Positions 32,701 through 44,382 of a stretch of DNA of 64,000 bases are shown piece by piece (positions within the stretch are counted from its first letter, which is position 1; each line of letters starts with the position of its first letter). The translations under genes were made by a program, and so were the position numbers. Where the stretch lies: contig CM042085.1 in NCBI GenBank assembly GCA_023512835.1, forward strand, positions 43,772,721 to 43,836,720. Direction: 5' to 3'. The notes below the pieces were generated by a model. That model had not been told where the DNA came from, ran no database searches, and worked only from the letters and a program-made list of their open reading frames with translations. This stretch comes from Taxillus chinensis (lineage: Eukaryota; Streptophyta; Magnoliopsida; Santalales; Loranthaceae).

Positions 32701-35700
32701 GATTACACTTCGCGTGGGAAACACCTCACTACTATGGATTATATGCCATTGTGTGAACCATGTACAATATGTGTTTGTTTCACCTTTAACGATCATTACT
32801 TGTTTTTTAATCGATCGATTCGATATGTTGGAAATTAATTAAATTGCCAACCCTAGTCTGAAGATTCTAGCCTTTTATTTGTGATTGAAATAAATAACGA
32901 ATTTATCTACTTTGATGGAGGTCGTGACCTCTTGTATTCCTTACTACTACTAGTGGAGCAGACTCAGGATAGGAAATACCACACCTCCGTCCGTAGAGTA
33001 CATCACCCTGGGCGAATAACGTACGACTTGTATCCTCTTAATCTTTCATGAAAATTACTCTTTACGACTTTGATTCGTCGATTTACAGAGTCGAAATCGA
33101 CTGAATAACCAATCCAAACCTAAAGTTACTAGCCCTTTCATTTGCAATTGAAACAAATACGAGGTTCATCCATTTTAACAAGTGGCTTTAACCTTGTTTA
33201 TCCATTATTAACAATTAGGGATTAGAGACAGTGCAGGTAACACCTTACTACTTGTGGGGTACATCCTCTTCCGTGAACCACTCACGACAGGTGTTCTTTT
33301 AACCACTAATAAACCTCACTTTTTGCTTTTGATCGATCCTTTCGAAACACCAAATATTAAATAAATAGCAAAACAATACCTTAAGGTAGTATTCTTTTTA
33401 TTTGTAAATGAAACATATCCTAGGTTCATCCACTCTAATAGAGGTTTTAGCCTCGTTTATTCCTTAGTCATAATTGTGGATTAGACTCGCTTGGGTAACA
33501 CCTTACTACCGTGAATTACATTCCCTATGTGAATAAAGTATAACATATGTCTTTTTAACTTTTAATAACTTTAGTTGTTTTTATCAATCCATTCGAGACG
33601 TTAGAAATTAATTATATAGCCAAGCCTAACGTGAAGACACTAGCCTTTTTATTCGTAATTGAGACAAAAAGTGGATTTATACATTTTGGCGGAGGTTCTA
33701 ACCTCTTGTATTCCATATTGCTATGATATAATAGGCTCGATGTATAAAATAGGTCACCTCCAAAGGGTTGTCACATTGGGCGAACCACGTACAACTTGTT
33801 TCCTTTGAATCTTTCGAGAAAATTTCTTTCCGTTGTTCGATTCATCCATTCGGCTTGTCGAAATCAACTAAATAATCAACTCAAACCTAAAGTTACTAGC
33901 CTTTTCAGTTGTAGTTGAATCAAATCTTGGGTTCATCCCCTCTAATAGAGGTTTTAACGTCGTTTATTCATTATTGATAATAGTGGATTAGACTTGGTGT
34001 GGGTAATAATACCTTACCTCCGTGGAGTACGTCTCATTGTGTCAACTACGTACAACATGTGTCCTTTTGAACTTTAGAGAACATTACTTTTTGTTTTCGA
34101 TTGATCCATTCGAGACACTAGAAATTAATTAAGTAGCATACCCTAACTTCAGGATGCTAGCTTTTTAGTTGAAACCGACACATAACAGTTCATCATTTCC
34201 TATAGAGGTTTATACCTCATTTATTCATTAGTCAAGATAGTGGATTACACTTCGCGTGGGAAACACCTCACTACTATGGATTATATGCCATTGTGTGAAC
34301 CATGTACAATATGTGTTTGTTTCACCTTTAACGATCATTACTTGTTTTTTAATCGATCGATTCGATATGTTGGAAATTAATTAAATTGCCAACCCTAGTC
34401 TGAAGATTCTAGCCTTTTATTTGTAATTGAAATAAATAACGAATTTATCTACTTTGATGGAGGTCGTGACCTCTTGTATTCCTTACTACTACTAGTGGAG
34501 CAGACTCAGTATAGGAAATACCACACCTCCGTCCGTAGAGTACATCACCCTGGGCGAATAACGTACGACTTGTATCCTCTTAATCTTTCATGAAAATTAC
34601 TCTTTACAGCTTTGATTCGTCGATTTACAGAGTCAGAAATCGACTGAATAACCAATCCAAACCTAAAGTTACTAGCCCTTTCATTTGCAATTGAAACAAA
34701 TACGAGGTTCATCCATTTTAACAGTGGCTTTAACCTTGTTTATCCATTATTAACAATTAGGGATTAGAGACAGTGCAGGTAACACCTTACTACTGTGGGG
34801 TACATCCTCTTCTGTGAACCACTCACGACAGGTGTTCTTTTAACCACTAATAAACCTCACTTTTTGCTTTTGATCGATCCTTTCGAAACACCAAATATTA
34901 AATAAATAGCAAAACAATACCTTAAGGTAGTATTCTTTTTATTTGTAAATGAAACATATCCTAGGTTCATCCACTCTAATAGAGGTTTTAGCCTCGTTTA
35001 TTCCTTAGTCATAATTGTGGATTAGACTCGCTTGGGTAACACCTTACTACTGTGAATTACATTCCCTATGTGAATAAAGTATAACATATGTCTTTTTAAC
35101 TTTTAATAACTTTAGTTGTTTTTATCAATCCATTCGAGACGTTAGAAATTAATTATATAGCCAAGCCTAACGTGAAGACACTAGCCTTTTTATTCGTAAT
35201 TGAGACAAAAAGTGGATTTATACATTTTGGCGGAGGTTCTAACCTCTTGTATTCCATATTGCTATGATATAATAGGCTCGATGTATAAAATAGGTCACCT
35301 CCAAAGGGTTGTCACATTGGGCGAACCACGTACAACTTGTTTCCTTTGAATCTTTCGAGAAAATTTCTTTCCGTTGTTCGATTCATCCATTCGGCTTGTC
35401 GAAATCAACTAAATAATCAACTCAAACCTAAAGTTACTAGCCTTTTCAGTTGTAGTTGAATCAAATCTTGGGTTCATCCCCTCTAATAGAGGTTTTAACG
35501 TCGTTTATTCATTATTGATAATAGTGGATTAGACTTGGTGTGGGTAATAATACCTTACCTCGTGGAGTACGTCTCATTGTGTCAACTACGTACAACATGT
35601 GTCCTTTTGAACTTTAGAGAACATTACTTTTTGTTTTCGATTGATCCATTCGAGACACTAGAAATTAATTAAGTAGCATACCCTAACTTCAGGATGCTAG

Positions 35701-36969
35701 CTTTTTAGTTGAAACCGACACATAACGGTTCATCATTTCCTATAGAGGTTTATACCTCATTTATTCATTAGTCAAGATAGTGGATTACACTTCGCGTGGG
35801 AAACACCTCACTACTATGGATTATATGCCATTGTGTGAACCATGTACAATATGTGTTTGTTTCACCTTTAACGATCATTACTTGTTTTTTAATCGATCGA
35901 TTCGATATGTTGGAAATTAATTAAATTGCCAACCCTAGTCTGAAGATTCTAGCCTTTTATTTGTGATTGAAATAAATAACGAATTTATCTACTTTGATGG
36001 AGGTCGTGACCTCTTGTATTCCTTACTACTACTAGTGGAGCAGACTCAGTATAGGAAATACCACACCTCCGTCCGTAGAGTACATCACCCTGGGCGAATA
36101 ACGTACGACTTGTATCCTCTTAATCTTTCATGAAAATTACTCTTTACGACTTTGATTCGTCGATTTACGTAGTCGAAATCGACCGAATAACCAATCCAAA
36201 CCTAAAGTTACTAGCCCTTTCATTTGCAATTGAAACAAATACGAGGTTCATCCATTTTAACAGTGGCTTTAACCTTGTTTATCCATTATTAACAATTAGG
36301 GATTAGAGACAGTGCAGGTAACACCTTACTACTGTGGGGTACATCCTCTTCTGTGGACCACTCACGACAGGTGTTCTTTTAACCACTAATAAACCTCACT
36401 TTTTGCTTTTGATCGATCCTTTCGAAACACCAAATATTAAATAAATAGCAAGACAATACCTTAAGGTAGTATTCTTTTTATTTGTAAATGAAACATATCC
36501 TAGGTTCATCCACTCTAATAGAGGTTTTAGCCTCGTTTATTCCTTAGTCATAATTGTGGATTAGACTCGCTTGGGTAACACCTTACTACTGTGAATTACA
36601 TTCCCTATGTGAATAAAGTATAACATATGTCTTTTTAACTTTTAATAACTTTAGTTGTTTTTATCAATCCATTCGAGACGTTAGAAATTTATTATATAGC
36701 CAAGCCTAACATGAAGACACTAGCCTTTTTATTTGTAATTTAGACAAAAAGTGGATTTATACATTTTGGCGGAGGTTCTAACCTCTTGTATTCCATATTG
36801 CTATGATATAATAGGCTCGATGTATAAAATAGGCCACCTCCAAAGGGTTGTCACATTGGGCGAACCACGTACAACTTGTTTCCTTTGAATCTTTCGAGAA
36901 AATTTCTTTCGTTGTTCGATTCATCCATTCGGGCTTGTTAAATCAACTAAATAATCAACTCAAACCTAA
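29800..36969. repeat. Satellite array 3 (1,540-bp hexameric repeat)
   Basis: It resumes in unit E with GTAATTGAAATAAATAACG. Anchors at 30269, 31808, 33351, 34892 and 36431 give periods of 1,539, 1,543, 1,541 and 1,539 bp. Copies look almost identical except at CAG/CTG/CCG words, where many copies differ by small indels or C changes. No gene. Confidence 0.95.
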
Positions 36970-37745
36970 AGTTTTTTTTTTGAAAAATAAAGAATAAATT
37001 AATTGGGAAAAAGTACCAAAACGTAAAAAGGGGGCATACCCCTAGAGAAAAGACAACAAAGACCTTAGTGCGGGTAATACCTTACCAACAGGTAAGAAGA
37101 ACAAACAATGCTCAACCCTCAGGAATTTTCCTTTAATTTAGAGAAATGACTTTTAGATTTCGAATGGAGCCACCCGAGATGACAAAGAAGCACGGACCAT
37201 TAAGTATCCATACCCAAATTACAGGATGCTAGCTAGTTGAGACCTACTCCCATGAGCTCTAGCATTTCGCTCATGAGAGTTAATACCTCAATTATCCATT
37301 AGCAAGATAGCGGATTACACGCAAAGAGTTGGGAAACACCGAACTACTATGGATTATATGCAAAAGCGGAACCAAGAAAAACAAGAGTAGTCCCACCTGG
37401 TCTTTAAAGCCATCCAAAACTTGTAATCGATAAATGGGCAAGTAAAAAATAAATTATAATGGCCACCCAGGTGCCAAAGACAAAAGGCTTTACCCCTGGA
37501 ATAGCAATACCAAAAGATAGCAACTTATCTACTTAGTAGGAAGTCGGTGACCTGAAAACCTTGCCACAACACGGAGCATCGGGAGAGTGATACCAAAACC
37601 ATACCAACGAAGCCCAAGAATTCACAGGGGGAGAAGAAGAACGGAGGTGATTCCACGCTGAAAATATCCTCTTAAGCTTTCAGGAAAATTACGCACCCGG
37701 TCCCGACCTGGGGGAACGCCAACAAAGCCGTTTCGCCTTTAACTA
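36970..37745. other. Interleaved satellite (C-D-E) and reverse-complement LINE 3' end
   Basis: It opens with a T-run then GAAAAATAAAGAATAAA, the reverse complement of the LINE tail. It ends with words such as ATACCAAAACCATACCA that match the reversed LINE C-terminal region (about 13340-13410). In between, satellite words in C-D-E order appear: CGGGTAATACCTTACC, CTACTATGGATTATATGC, CAACTTATCTACTT. The length is close to that of the three satellite units it replaces. I think it is a blended consensus of two sequences, though a real diverged mosaic cannot be excluded. Confidence 0.7.
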
Positions 37746-38735
37746 AGCAACTCAAACCTAAAGTTACTAGCCTTTTCATTTGTAGTTGAATCAAATCTTG
37801 AGGTTCATCCCCTTTAATAGAGGTTTTAACCTCGTTTATTCATTATTGATAATTAGTGGATTAGACTTGGTGTGGGTAATAATACCTTACCTACCGTGGA
37901 GTACATCCTCATTGTGTGGACCACTTACGACATGTGTCCTTTTAACCACTAATAAACCTTACTTTTTGCTTTCGATTGATCCTTTCGAAACACTAGAAAT
38001 TAAATAAGTAGCAAAACAATACCTTAAGGTAGTATTCTTTTTATTTGTAAATGAAACATAACCTGGTTCATCCTCTCTAATAGAGGTTTATAGCCTCGTT
38101 TATTCCTTAGTCAAGATAGTGGATTAGACTCGCGTGGGAAACACCTTACTACTATGGATTATATGCCCTATGTGGGAACCAAGTACAACATATGTCTTTT
38201 TCACCTTTAATAACTTTACTTGTTTTTTAATCAATCCATTCGAGACGTTGGAAATTAATTATATTGCCAAGCCTAACGTGAAGACACTAGCCTTTTTATT
38301 TGTAATTGAGACAAATAGTGGATTTATACATTTTGGCGGAGGTTCTGACCTCTTGTATTCCATATTGCTATGATATAATAGGCTCGATGTATAAAATAGG
38401 TCACCTCCAAAGGGTTGTCACATTGGGCGAACCACGTACAACTTGTTTCCTTTGAATCTTTCGAGAAAATTCTCTTTCGTTGTTCGATTCATCCATTCGG
38501 CTTGTCGGAAATCAACTAAATAATCAACTCAAACCTAAAGTTACTAGCCCTTTCATTTGCAATTGAAACAAATACGAGGTTCATCCATTTTAACAGTGGC
38601 TTTAACCTTGTTTATCCATTATTAACAATTAGGGATTAGAGACAGTGCAGGTAACACGTTACTACTGTGGGGTACATCCTCTTCTGTGAACCACTCACGA
38701 CAGGTGTTCTTTTAACCACTAATAAACGTCACTTT
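37746..38735. repeat. Satellite segment with blended units (C/F, A/D) then B and F
   Basis: From 37769 a unit starts like C and ends like F (ACCACTAATAAACC). From 38034 a unit starts like A but carries D words (GTGGGAAACACC, TATGGATTATATGCC). Then come B (38291) and F (38550). This breaks the A-F order and fits a three-unit phase shift. It ends at 38735 against the reversed Athila fragment. Confidence 0.8.
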
Positions 38736-39716
38736 AGGACCATGTGCAGACACCTTGTGCCCTAGAACTATCCCCTCTGTTACCATGAAATGGCATTTCT
38801 CCCAATTTAGGACTAGTTCCTTCTCCTCACATCTCTCTAAGACCACATCTAGAATTCTCAAGCACTGTTGGTAAGAGGAACCAAACACCGAGAAGTCATC
38901 CATGAAGACCTCCATGATCTCCTCAACCAAACCCTGAAAAATAGCCATCATACACCTTTGAAAGGTGGCAGGGGCATTATAAAGCCCAAATGGCATTCTC
39001 CTAAATGCAAATGTGCCAAAAGGGGACGTGAAGGTGGTCTTTTCTTGGTCCTCGGGCTTAACCATGATCTGATTATACCCAGAATAGCCATCTAAAAAGC
39101 AGTAGTGACTATAGCCAGCTAACCTATCCAACATTTGGTCAATGAAAGGAAGAGGAAAATGATCCTTCCTAGTAGCCTTGTTCAACTTTCTATAGTCAAC
39201 ACACACTCTCCACCCCGTCACAGTGCGAGATGGGATCAATTCATTTTTCTCATTCTTAATCACAGTCATGCCCCCTTTCTTGGGCACAACATGCAATGGA
39301 CTCACCCACTCACTATCCGAAATAGCATAAATTATACCCGCATTTTTCCATTTTAAAATTTCTTTTCTAACAACTTCTTTCATAGCAGGGTTTAATCTTC
39401 TTTGTCTTTCAGAGAGTGGGTTTAAAATCATCATTCATCAAAATTTTATGCATACAAATCCCTGGACTAATACCCCTAATGTCTTCAATGTTCCATCCTA
39501 GGGCCTTTTTGTGTTTCCTAAGGACTTCTAGCAATTGAGTACACTCCACATCATTTAAATTAGAAGCAACAATGACAGGGAATTGATTTGTAGAGTCTAG
39601 AAATTCATACCTTAGGTGTCCAGGCAGCTCCTTCGGTTCTGGAGCTGGATGCACGTCATCTTCTTTCTCCTCGGCTTGCTCCAAAGAGTTTGTAGTTTGC
39701 TCATCTTCCTCAACTT
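38736..39716 (-). pseudogene. pol: Reverse transcriptase fragment of the reversed element
   Basis: Coding runs on the minus strand. Frame 39684-39409 has the Glu-rich start and RKHKKALGWNIEDIRGISP. Frame 39434-38736 has RRLNPAMKEVVRKEILKW, CVDYRKLNKATRKDHFPLPF, the catalytic VFMDDFSVFGSS and LGHKVSAHG, then ends in satellite. There is only one shift (near 39420), so it is a cleaner copy than 18962-19960 and is the better reference for this family's RT. The thumb, RNase H and integrase are lost. Confidence 0.9.
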
Positions 39717-40316
39717 GTCAAGTACATCTCTTCATCTTGTTGAGCTTCTATAAGCTGAAGGGCTCCATCATTGGTGGTGGTAATTTCTTCGCCAAGTAAT
39801 CTTCCACCAATTCCTCAAGGTCTTCAACCCAAAGGCAGTCCTCCTCCTCTTGACCTTGCAAAGCCTTCCCCATGTGGAAGACTAAGGTCTCCTCATTAAT
39901 TCTCGAGTAAGCTGCCCTTGAGCAACATCAATCAATGCACAACCCGTTCGAGAAACGGTCTTCCAAGGAGTAGCTGAACTCCTCTATCTTCTTCCATCTC
40001 CAAAACTACAAAGTCTGCTGGAAATATGAAGGAGCCCACTTTAACTAGCACGTCTTCAATTATCCCTTCAGGCCTTCCAGGAGACCGGTCAAAGAACCGC
40101 AATGATATGGAAGTAGGCTTCATTCCCTTAAGCCCAAGTCGCTTGTACAAAGCAAAGGAAATCAAATTGATGCTGGCCCCTAAATCACATAGGGCCTGCC
40201 GCGGTGCATTGCCAATCACACAAGGGAGATTAAAGCTGCCTGGATCTTTATGCTTGATGGGCAAACTCGTTGAACAACACTTGCTCACCTCGTTAGTGAC
40301 TGCCACCGTCTCATGA
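39717..40316 (-). pseudogene. pol: Protease region of the reversed element
   Basis: Minus-strand frame 40414-39932 carries VIGNAPRQALCDLGASINLISFALYKRLGL with the lineage's Asp-Leu-Gly active site intact, and VQLLLGRPFLERVVH. The frame is lost near 39935 (AGAACGGGT read as CGAACGGGT), with a further acidic linker toward RT. Compared with 18462-18941 the catalytic Gly is kept. Confidence 0.8.
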
Positions 40317-40905
40317 TCCCCATATTTCCTCTTCTTTGTCACAAAATCTTTGATGTATTTTCTCGTACCTAGGCATCTGCTCCAAAACTTCCACAAATGG
40401 AATGTTAATCTCAAGCTTCTTGAACAAACTCAGGAAGCGCTCATACTCTTCTTCAACCCTCTGGTTCCTCAGCCTCTGAGGAAATGGCATAGTCGGCCTG
40501 AGCTCTTGCTTCTGTTCTTCAGCTTTATCTGATTTTCCTTGGTCTTCAGCTTCCAAGGGTCTGCTTTGTTCTTCTGGAATTGCCTTCTTCTTAGGCTCTT
40601 CAGCTTCATTCAGTGTCTTCCCACTCCTTAGAGTGATAGCCTTGCAACTCTCCTTGGGGTTCACCTCAGTGTCACTTGGAAAAGTATTGGTTGACACCCT
40701 TTGATTAGCATTCTGTGCCATACTCACAAGTAACTTCTTCATATTCTTAATTGAAGATTCTATTGTGACTACCCTTTCCTCCAAATTATCCTCTCTTTTG
40801 GTTGGCTCATCCACATTCTGATATACCCTTCCACTTTGCTGTTGAGGCTGAGGCTGTTTCTGCTCGAATCCTGGAGGTGGGTGTAAATAATTATCCGTAG
40901 CATAC
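40311..40905 (-). pseudogene. gag: C-terminal gag / gag-pol linker of the reversed element
   Basis: Minus-strand frame 40814-40311 (MDEPTKREDNLEERVVTIES...) gives a coiled-coil-like segment (SSIKNMKKLLVSMAQNANQ), SCKAITLRSGKTLNEAEEP, an acidic Lys/Glu stretch, and MPFPQRLRNQRVEEEYERFL. It is cut at 40905 by the non-autonomous element and continues at 47378. Its coiled-coil part is related to residues around 170-205 of the ORF at 42661. Confidence 0.85.
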
Positions 40906-42404
40906 TGATAACGTGCATTTTATGCCGTTATTCTAGTGTTTATTTAGGATGTTTAAGAGCATGATTAGAGCCTTATTGCTTCATATATCATATATATTTG
41001 CTCTAACCCCTAGGAAGATGCTAGTTGCAAATACATGCGCTTTTAAGCTGTTTTGGCAGGTTTTGGACCTCACTTTTGACATAGTAGATGGCCTTAAACA
41101 ATTAGCGTGCAAGAACAAAAGTTTCTTAGAATGTTGTCGTCTACCTACCACAGAAATTTCAGAGCATTTGGAGCTGAACGTGAATTCACCCAATTCACGT
41201 GCAAGCCTATTTTTGCCTCTCAGGCCTCTACATGATGCAAGGAAGCTTGGGGAGAAGTTTGAGCTGATTTGGAGGTGCACGTGAATTCACCATATCACGT
41301 GCAAATTGGCGTGCAGAGATATTTTTGGACCGATCCAATCGTTTTTCCGTGCTGATCATTTGTCCCTGAAGGCCCAAGTCCAAATTGTGGATGGAAGATA
41401 GAGTTTTTAATGTTTCGAGTGTTACTTATCAAAACTACGTCGTTTTGATAGATGGGCTAGGTTACACACCTCAAGGCCCATCCAACCTCTATAAATACAG
41501 CATCCACGCCCTCTGCTATGCAAGCCAAACCCCCCTACACGTTTTAGAGAGAGAGAGAGAGGCTCCACGACTTGGAGGTGCTCCTTGACCTAGTAGAGCA
41601 GCCGTCGCAGCAGCCGTCGCGGATTTTGGAGCCTGGATTTGAAGCTTTGCTGTGCGCGTGATCAAGAAGAAGATGTTGAGCTTTTCTGCTTTATGTTTGC
41701 TTGTAATCATGCGTGAGTAGTCTTTTAATCTAGGGGAGCAATGTAGCCCCCTTATTGCTTTGCTGTGTTTATGAATATTGGGTTTGGATGATTGAAGTTT
41801 TGCATGTTTTATGAATTTGTTCTTAATTCTATCTTTGGATGTACACCTTGGTATTCTTAGCCCTAGTCTGGGGCGGATTGAGATTCATAACTTATTTGTG
41901 ATTGGTGTGATCATTATCCTTTTGCAAGTATGATTTATTGGCTTTGCATGTTTGTGTGTTTAGATGACCATTCTGGCATACAACTCTTAAAAGGACCTCA
42001 ATGACCATTTGTTGTCCTTGGCTTATGTTTAGCATGTTTTCAATCAGACAACCCTAATACCATGAACCAGTAGAGATAACATAGGGAGGTGAAATTGTGA
42101 CCCTAGATGCTTTTAATCCTTGATTCTTAATCCTAAAATCAGTTTATTTTCTTTGTTTATTTAGAAAACCAAATAAAAATTAGATCTTTAGTTTAAAAAA
42201 GAAAACTTTTTGCCAAGACATTTTATAGAACAAGAGTAATTGGGTGATTTGATTTGAGAACTAGAGAACTAGGCTAATCCCTGTGGGTTCGACCCCTTGC
42301 TTGCTGCTATTCTTTTAGTGCAAACTTAGGGAATTTATTATTTTGAAGAGAGATTTAACGACATTAGCTAGCTCTTTTAGAGAGGCTAAAAATCTTGTCT
42401 GTCA
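40906..42404 (+). repeat. 5' LTR of the non-autonomous element
   Basis: TGATAACG to CTGTCA, full length, without the 101-bp deletion (ATTTGGAG at 41166 and 41267 are the repeat ends). TATA box at 41490-41497, with TATCAAAAC/GTTTTGATA arms about 60 bp before it. Confidence 0.97.
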
Positions 42405-42406
42405 AA

Positions 42407-42425
42407 TTGGCGCCGTTGCCGGGGA
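42407..42425 (+). other. Primer-binding site, tRNA-Asp type
   Basis: TTGGCGCCGTTGCCGGGGA, identical to 16313-16331, two bases after the LTR. It is an intact cis signal in a recent copy. Confidence 0.85.
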
Positions 42426-42660
42426 TTCAACGGTTAACTAGTTTTTAAAATCAACATTGAGTGAAATTGTTTGAATTCTGATCTTGGTGTTTTATTTTGT
42501 TATTTTGTGTTCTTTATTTGTTTATTTTGCATTGTTCGGAGCTGCTGGGTGTGTTCTTGTTGTTTTACAGGAACATACATCAAGTGTTTGAGGTATTGCT
42601 AGTTGTGTGTGCGATGAGGGGAACTTGTGTCCTTTAATCCAGAACCTCAACAGCACTCCA

Positions 42661-44055
42661 ATGGATAGACAGTTTGGAGATGAGGAGGAGCTAACCATGG
42701 AAGAATGTTTGGAAAGGATGATCCAAGGCAACAAATATTTGTGGGAAAACCAAGGGAGAGATGAGGAGAATTCAATGATGGCAGACCAACATGTTTATGT
42801 TCCAGGCCATGCAACAGATCAATTTTCATATAGTGCTTGGGATTGCACTGTCTATGATTCTCCCATAAGCAGTTATTCATACCAGGAGCCTCCTTGTTAT
42901 GGTGGGAGTATTAATGGAGATGGTAGAGAAGTATGGCCAACTTGCACCCAACCTGAGGGTGACTACTATCCACAAGAGCCACCACCTGAGGAGTTTAATG
43001 GTTTCTTCAATGGATATTCTGAGAATAGATGGGTTGGGCAATATCAAGATGAAGCTTACTATGAAGCCCCACTTTATGGCAATTATTGTCCATATCAACA
43101 ACAAGAGTGGCAGCCCCAAGTTGAAGATGAAGAAACCAGAAGAGAGAATTTGAATGAAAGGATAGGAAGATTGGAGACTACCATAAAAAATATGGAGCAA
43201 TTATTGATGAGTATGGCTCAAAATGCAAATACTGGAGTCTCATCTCACTCCTTTGCTGATGACATAGAGATAAAAACTGAAGAGAATTGCAAAGCCATCA
43301 CCCCAACTTCCATGAATCAATCTTTGGCATCTGCCTCACAAGAATGGGAGTTTTCTGCTAATAATGATTCTGAAGATGAAGCTCGCATTCTAGATGGTCA
43401 AACCATTAATGCTGCTATGGAACAAGAAGTGGATAAAAGGGCAATGTTTCATTATGATGAGGTGGTCCCTCCACCACAATTTAATAGCCCACGCGATGTA
43501 TCCACTTCAACTCTTCCCATGGTTGGAGCTTATGAGGACAATTTTTCAATCCAAGAAGAAGAGGAAGACTTGAATTGTTCTGGGGTGTTAGAAGAACATG
43601 AGAAACCAATAAATGACAACCCAAGGATGCAGCAACAAATCTTGGATGATGATGCTATAATTCTCATATCTGAAGGCACATCAAACCAAGGTACTCTTTA
43701 TGAAGACAAGCTACATGAGCCCACCACTACTATGTTTGCTTTGGAATCATCTTCCCTTATACAAGAGAAGGAAGTGCTTGACAAGGGAGGTAACCATGCG
43801 TGCATCATGACTACTCCAATTGTGGAGTATGTTGAATTTGTTTTACCACCTCGATGGAATGAGAGGAAGGAGAACCATAAGTTTGTGGAGGTGTCTCCCT
43901 ATCAACAATTGAATCAGGAGTTCAAGTGGCTTCCACAGCGGTTCATTCATCCGATTGCTATGGTCTATGAGACTGCTGAGGTTTACAATGCAAGGATGAA
44001 AGCCTTTCATACATTGGTTGAGTTTAGTATGACAAGGTCTAGCTACAGACCTTAA
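42661..44055 (+). CDS. Intact 464-aa ORF of the non-autonomous element, gag-C related
   Basis: I chose the first ATG in the frame (42661); the frame is open from 42607 without an ATG. The protein is acidic and rich in Glu, Tyr, Gln and Pro. Residues about 155-235 (numbered from this ATG) hold ENLNERIGRLETTIKNMEQL...SMAQNAN and KTEENCKAIT, matching the gag C-terminal coiled-coil segment of the reversed element. The capsid-like core, protease and RT are absent. The N-terminal and C-terminal thirds (for example FKWLPQRFIHPIAMVYETAE) resemble nothing I know. It sits where gag-pol should be and ends just before the conserved hairpin at 44066. Being open over 1.4 kb among broken neighbours, it may be translated; a role in RNA packaging is a guess. 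Confidence 0.65.
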   Translation: MDRQFGDEEELTMEECLERMIQGNKYLWENQGRDEENSMMADQHVYVPGHATDQFSYSAWDCTVYDSPISSYSYQEPPCYGGSINGDGREVWPTCTQPEGDYYPQEPPPEEFNGFFNGYSENRWVGQYQDEAYYEAPLYGNYCPYQQQEWQPQVEDEETRRENLNERIGRLETTIKNMEQLLMSMAQNANTGVSSHSFADDIEIKTEENCKAITPTSMNQSLASASQEWEFSANNDSEDEARILDGQTINAAMEQEVDKRAMFHYDEVVPPPQFNSPRDVSTSTLPMVGAYEDNFSIQEEEEDLNCSGVLEEHEKPINDNPRMQQQILDDDAIILISEGTSNQGTLYEDKLHEPTTTMFALESSSLIQEKEVLDKGGNHACIMTTPIVEYVEFVLPPRWNERKENHKFVEVSPYQQLNQEFKWLPQRFIHPIAMVYETAEVYNARMKAFHTLVEFSMTRSSYRP

Positions 44056-44065
44056 ATAAAGCGCT

Positions 44066-44083
44066 GGTTGGGAGGCAACCCAA
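44066..44083 (+). other. Conserved post-ORF hairpin
   Basis: GGTTGGGAGGCAACCCAA, identical to 21969-21986, 10 bases after the stop codon. Confidence 0.55.
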
Positions 44084-44220
44084 TGTTTATTGCTATGTTT
44101 TATTTTATGTTATTTTCTTTTATTTATTTTATTCAATAAATTGTTTGCAAGCTAACCATTGTGCAGGAGACTTTGCTTCTTTCTTAACTAACCATTTGCA
44201 GGATGAGCAAATTATTGGGT

Positions 44221-44382
44221 CAATTCAGCTGTGGGATCTTTGCTTGCTACTACATGATGGCTATTCTGCAAGGGAAGGAAACTTGGGAAGTGCGCGGCGA
44301 GACGTCGGTTGACTTTGTGGCTCAGGTGCGACGAATGGTGGCCAATGTCATCTACTATTACAGTGTGCCAAACCAGGGGTAA
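44221..44382 (+). pseudogene. Stub of the Ulp1-like protease gene
   Basis: It matches 24938-25096 from the catalytic CGIF region to the stop (...YYYSVPNQG). The upstream deletion joins GAGCAAATTATTGGGTC to AATTCAGCTGTGGG, removing about 2.8 kb relative to the composite element, with His and Asp lost. The remaining stub shows the gene was present in the common ancestor. Confidence 0.85.

Noticed and set aside
42661..44055. Host gene captured whole in the element
   Set aside because: Part of the protein is related to the family's own gag C-terminal segment, so a wholly host origin is unlikely. The outer thirds remain open.
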